Shown here: positions 6,354 through 8,444 of the stretch, piece after piece
How the letters are laid out: each line of letters begins with the position of its first letter
Numbering within the stretch: the stretch's first letter is position 1
DNA from: an uncultured Ruminococcus sp.
Lineage (GTDB): Bacteria; Bacillota; Clostridia; Oscillospirales; Acutalibacteraceae
Assembly: GCA_902772755.1 (NCBI GenBank)
Contig: CACYCD010000152.1
Coordinates: forward strand, 1-8,444
Length of the DNA: 8,444 nt
Direction: 5' to 3'
The notes under the pieces: generated by a model
Databases searched by the model: none
What the model saw: the letters and a program-made list of their open reading frames with translations, nothing else
Told to the model about the DNA's origin: nothing
Translations under genes and position numbers: made by a program

Positions 6354-7556
6354 ATGGGACTTATTGTTCAGAAGTTCGGCGGCTCATCTGTAGCCGATGC
6401 CGAAAGAGTGATGAATGTCGCAAGAATCGTCACCGATACCTATAAAAAGGGAAACGATGTTGTAGTGGTAGTTTCCGCACAGGGCGACACTACAGACGAC
6501 CTCATTGCAAAGCAGATGGAGATCAACCCCAAGGCAAGGAAGAGAGAGCGTGATATGCTGCTTGCAGCAGGTGAGCAGGTTTCGATCGCTCTGCTTGCAA
6601 TGGCTATCCAGAAGCTTGGCTATCAGGCAATTTCCCTGCTGGGCTGGCAGGCAGGCTTCCAGACCACTTCCACGCACACCTCGGCAAGAATAAAGAATGT
6701 TGACGGCACAAGGATAAAGGAAGAGCTTGACCAAGGCAAAATAGTTGTGGTTGCCGGTTTTCAGGGCATCAATCGCAAGGAGGATATAACCACCCTCGGA
6801 CGAGGAGGAAGCGATACCTCAGCAGTTGCAATTGCGGCAGCACTCCACGCAGACCTCTGTCAGATATTCACAGATGTTGAGGGAGTTTACACCGCCGACC
6901 CCAGAAAGGTCAAAAACGCTATCAAGCTCAAGGAGATCTCTTATGATGAAATGCTGGAGCTTGCAACACTGGGTGCTCAGGTACTCAACAACCGCTCGGT
7001 TGAAATGGCAAAAAAATACGGCATAGAGCTTGAAGTGCTTTCAAGCCTTACAAATAAGCCGGGTACAATTGTAAAGGAGAAACCAAAAATGGAAAAAATG
7101 ATCATTTCAGGTGTTGCCAAGGACTGCGACATCGCAAGAATTTCAATAAAGGGTATTCCCAACGAGCCGGGCTTTGCGTTCAAGGTGTTCTCCAAGCTTT
7201 CGGCAAAGGACATCAACGTGGACATCATTATCCAGTCAGTCGGCACAGACGACACAAAGGATATAGCTTTTACAGTTGCTTTGGATAAGGGTCAGGAGGC
7301 AATCGACATCCTCAAAGCAAATCAGGATTCCCTCGGCTTCCGTGACATCAGACTGCACACCAATGTTGCAAAGATCTCGATCGTAGGTGCAGGTATGGAA
7401 AGCCACGCAGGAGTAGCTACAAAGATGTTTGAAGCCCTCTACAACAACAACGTAAACATCCAGATGATAGCCACCTCCGAAATAAAAGTCTCCGTCCTCA
7501 TCTCCAAAGACGACGCCGACCGAGCCGTAGCCGCAATCCACGACAAATTTTTCTAA
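6354..7556 (+). CDS. lysC: Aspartate kinase
   Basis: A 400-residue monofunctional aspartokinase that phosphorylates aspartate, the first step toward lysine, diaminopimelate, threonine and methionine. The amino acid kinase domain (about 1-245) shows KFGGSS (7-12), AAGEQ with Glu74 (71-75), GFQG (135-138), TLGRGGSDTSA (147-157) and TDVEGVYTADPR (173-184). Two C-terminal ACT domains follow (about 262-325 and 338-400), including the IPNEPGFA and GMESHAGVA loops, so feedback control by lysine and/or threonine is expected from the family. The length fits the Bacillus AKII/Corynebacterium LysC class. Like those enzymes it has a well-formed internal in-frame start at codon 246 that could yield a separate regulatory subunit. 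It is the last gene of the PBP-hom-lysC group, followed at once by an intrinsic terminator. No leader attenuator is visible directly upstream. Confidence 0.96.
   Translation: MGLIVQKFGGSSVADAERVMNVARIVTDTYKKGNDVVVVVSAQGDTTDDLIAKQMEINPKARKRERDMLLAAGEQVSIALLAMAIQKLGYQAISLLGWQAGFQTTSTHTSARIKNVDGTRIKEELDQGKIVVVAGFQGINRKEDITTLGRGGSDTSAVAIAAALHADLCQIFTDVEGVYTADPRKVKNAIKLKEISYDEMLELATLGAQVLNNRSVEMAKKYGIELEVLSSLTNKPGTIVKEKPKMEKMIISGVAKDCDIARISIKGIPNEPGFAFKVFSKLSAKDINVDIIIQSVGTDDTKDIAFTVALDKGQEAIDILKANQDSLGFRDIRLHTNVAKISIVGAGMESHAGVATKMFEALYNNNVNIQMIATSEIKVSVLISKDDADRAVAAIHDKFF
7073..7079 (+). promoter_or_regulatory. Internal ribosome binding site within lysC
   Basis: AAAGGAG lies 9 nt before an in-frame ATG at 7089 (codon 246), between the kinase and ACT domains. 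The quality is as good as that of the main lysC site. Confidence 0.6.
7089..7556 (+). CDS. Predicted in-frame internal product of lysC (aspartokinase beta subunit)
   Basis: Starting at Met246 and using the same stop as lysC, this would be a 155-residue protein holding only the two ACT domains. In Bacillus subtilis AKII and Corynebacterium LysC, the same gene makes a full alpha chain and a shorter in-phase beta chain that together bind the feedback inhibitor. From memory, the Bacillus beta chain also starts at about residue 246. What I see is the ribosome site (7073-7079), the ATG in frame and its position at the domain border. That it is translated here is inference. It is not a separate locus. 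Confidence 0.55.
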   Translation: MEKMIISGVAKDCDIARISIKGIPNEPGFAFKVFSKLSAKDINVDIIIQSVGTDDTKDIAFTVALDKGQEAIDILKANQDSLGFRDIRLHTNVAKISIVGAGMESHAGVATKMFEALYNNNVNIQMIATSEIKVSVLISKDDADRAVAAIHDKFF

Positions 7557-7570
7557 AACTTAACATTACA

Positions 7571-7604
7571 AAACGCTCCCCGCAAAAGCGAGGAGCGTTT
7601 TTTT
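7571..7604 (+). terminator. Intrinsic terminator after lysC
   Basis: AAACGCTCC pairs with GGAGCGTTT, then after one C-A mismatch CGC pairs with GCG around an AAAA loop, and seven T follow (7598-7604). It starts 14 nt after the lysC stop and ends the plus-strand operon. On the minus strand, just after the nucleotidyltransferase gene, the same hairpin is followed by only four T, so it may also stop that convergent transcript, less strongly. Confidence 0.92.
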
Positions 7605-7610
7605 CAGTTT

Positions 7611-7952
7611 TCAAGCGACCTTGATTCCCTCATTCATTACATTCTGATAGAACGGAAGTACATCAAGATACTTGTTGAAAGTTTCAATATCCTTGATGGT
7701 TGCCGAGATCAACAAATCGTATTTTAAGCCAAGCTCAGATTCTTTGCTGATTATGGATTTTTTGTATCTCCACAGATCTTTAGCTTCTATCCCTTTTACG
7801 AGTATCATTATATCTATATCCGAATCGGGAGTAAAATCCCCTCTGGCATAAGAGCCGTAAAGGATAACAGAGTCCAATTGATCCGCAAATGTTTCCCTTG
7901 CGGTTTTGACGATCTCCGACAAAATTATCTGCAATTCGCTTTTTGAACACAT
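7611..7952 (-). CDS. Minimal nucleotidyltransferase (MNT/MntA-type)
   Basis: A 113-residue solo nucleotidyltransferase domain. GSYARGDF (33-40) and SDID (44-47) fit the GSx10DxD signature of the polymerase-beta-like superfamily exactly, and Asp79 in KYDLLI supplies the third metal-binding carboxylate, so it looks catalytically intact. Proteins of this size are often antitoxins paired with a HEPN toxin, which some of them modify by AMP transfer. Here no HEPN gene lies on either side: the downstream neighbour is the lysC terminator and the upstream one is a Big2 repeat protein. It is therefore an orphan, and its target is unknown. The ATG has only a weak ribosome site (GGTGGT, 3 nt before the start, with AGGGAAG further up). 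It has its own near-consensus promoter. Confidence 0.88.
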   Translation of the reverse strand: MCSKSELQIILSEIVKTARETFADQLDSVILYGSYARGDFTPDSDIDIMILVKGIEAKDLWRYKKSIISKESELGLKYDLLISATIKDIETFNKYLDVLPFYQNVMNEGIKVA

Positions 7953-7983
7953 ACAACCACCGCTTCCCTATACTGTTGTAATG

Positions 7984-8012
7984 ATTATATCATAATATAT
8001 ATTTCTTGTCTA
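7984..8012 (-). promoter_or_regulatory. Promoter of the MNT nucleotidyltransferase gene
   Basis: On the minus strand, -35 TAGACA (8012-8007, one mismatch to TTGACA) is followed after exactly 17 bp by a perfect -10 TATAAT (7989-7984), with TG one base upstream of it (extended -10). Transcription would begin near 7977, about 25 nt before the ATG. The region is very AT-rich. Confidence 0.78.
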
Positions 8013-8052
8013 TACAACAAGGGCGAAAGTTTCTGTGGGTGGCGGTTGTGCA

Positions 8053-8444
8053 TTATTTTACTGTCACCGTAGCTTTCAGGGTTATGCCATTGGTTTTTAC
8101 TGTTATTATGGCTTTGCCCTTTTTCTTTGCGGTTATTTTTCCTTTGGTGTTTACTGTGGCAACTGATTTTTTGTTGGTGGTGAATGTGGCTTTACCTACC
8201 TTGCCGGTGATTTTCAGAGTAAAGGTTTTGCCTTTTTTGAGGGTTATTTTGGTTTTGTTCAGCTTCGGATTTTTTACCGTTACGGTGAAAATCTTCTTTA
8301 CTCCGTTGTTGCTGACGGTTATTTTTGCCGTACCCTTCTTGACAGCCGTTACAACACCCTTTGCACTGACCTTAGCAACCTTCTTATCACTGCTCTTGTA
8401 AGTCGTCTTTCCAACGCCGTTTTTAATAGTAGCCGAAATTTTTA
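8053..8444 (-). CDS. Big2 (bacterial Ig-like group 2) repeat protein, C-terminal fragment
   Basis: An open frame enters from the right edge (frame set by the codon ending at 8442) and gives 129 residues before TAA at 8053-8055. It holds two Big2-type immunoglobulin-like repeats with the usual S-x-x-K-V-A-x-V...G-x-V/I-T-A-x-K-K-G-x-A-x-I-T-V pattern: one around residues 15-57 (KKVAKVSAKGVVTAVKKGTA) and a full one around 60-129 (KSVATVNTKGKITAKKKGKA). Such repeats occur in secreted or surface proteins of clostridia as spacers or binding modules. The fragment is extremely basic, with 34 Lys, one Asp and no Glu or Arg. The protein ends right after the last strand, with no LPxTG motif, dockerin or membrane anchor. 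Its N-terminal part, and so its activity, is outside the window. No clear terminator is seen before the MNT promoter. Confidence 0.85.
   Translation of the reverse strand, partial: KISATIKNGVGKTTYKSSDKKVAKVSAKGVVTAVKKGTAKITVSNNGVKKIFTVTVKNPKLNKTKITLKKGKTFTLKITGKVGKATFTTNKKSVATVNTKGKITAKKKGKAIITVKTNGITLKATVTVK

Noticed and set aside
8006..8401. Plus-strand open frame of 131 hydrophobic residues
   Set aside because: It is the antisense shadow of the lysine-rich Big2 gene: Lys codons AAA/AAG read as Phe/Leu on the other strand. It has no ribosome site, and the minus-strand frame gives a clear Big2 pattern.
1..8444. tRNA, rRNA, CRISPR array, insertion sequence or attachment site
   Set aside because: No tandem spaced repeats, transposase motifs, terminal inverted repeats or tRNA-like folds were seen. 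The window is filled by the genes listed.

Overview
The window looks like chromosomal DNA from a low-to-moderate GC Firmicute, most likely a clostridial gut or rumen lineage of the Oscillospiraceae/Ruminococcus type. This is inferred from the FMN-type enoyl reductase FabK leading a fabK-fabD-fabG cluster, a class A PBP with the clostridial-style C-terminal Cys...SGLLA...Cys module, a BofC-like small membrane protein, strong GGAGG ribosome sites, TTG starts, and lysine-rich Big2 repeats. No marker in the window fixes the genus.

Layout. (1) Minus strand, 1-1935: start of fabG, then fabD and fabK, transcribed right to left from a near-consensus promoter at 2001-2029. The three genes are tightly coupled: fabK and fabD overlap by 13 bp, and the fabD stop lies inside the fabG ribosome site. 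(2) Minus strand, 2058-2372: a small single-pass membrane protein resembling the C-terminal domain of BofC, with a TTG start. (3) 2373-2629: a divergent intergenic region with an A8T7 tract, short repeats, an extended -10 promoter and an approximately 100-nt leader for the next gene. (4) Plus strand, 2630-7556: a class A penicillin-binding protein, homoserine dehydrogenase (hom) and aspartate kinase (lysC), with gaps of only 35 and 50 bp, closed by a strong intrinsic terminator at 7571-7604. (5) Minus strand, 7611-7952: a solo MNT-type nucleotidyltransferase with its own near-consensus promoter. (6) Minus strand, 8053-8444: the C-terminal end of a protein made of Big2 immunoglobulin-like repeats, cut by the window edge.

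How the genes work together. FabK, FabD and FabG carry out malonyl loading, ketoacyl reduction and enoyl reduction in type II fatty acid synthesis. The plus-strand group places a peptidoglycan polymerase next to the first enzyme of the aspartate pathway (LysC), which supplies lysine and diaminopimelate for the peptide stem, and next to Hom, which draws aspartate semialdehyde toward threonine and methionine. The cluster therefore links precursor supply and wall assembly by position, although co-transcription is inferred.

The window is mostly ordinary housekeeping DNA, and I see no clearly new multi-gene system. The points most worth checking are a well-formed in-frame internal start in lysC that would make a separate regulatory subunit, the corrected TTG start and structured leader of the PBP gene, a hom C-terminal domain that looks like a shrunken ACT domain, a palindrome over the fab promoter -10 box, and the very lysine-rich Big2 protein at the right edge.
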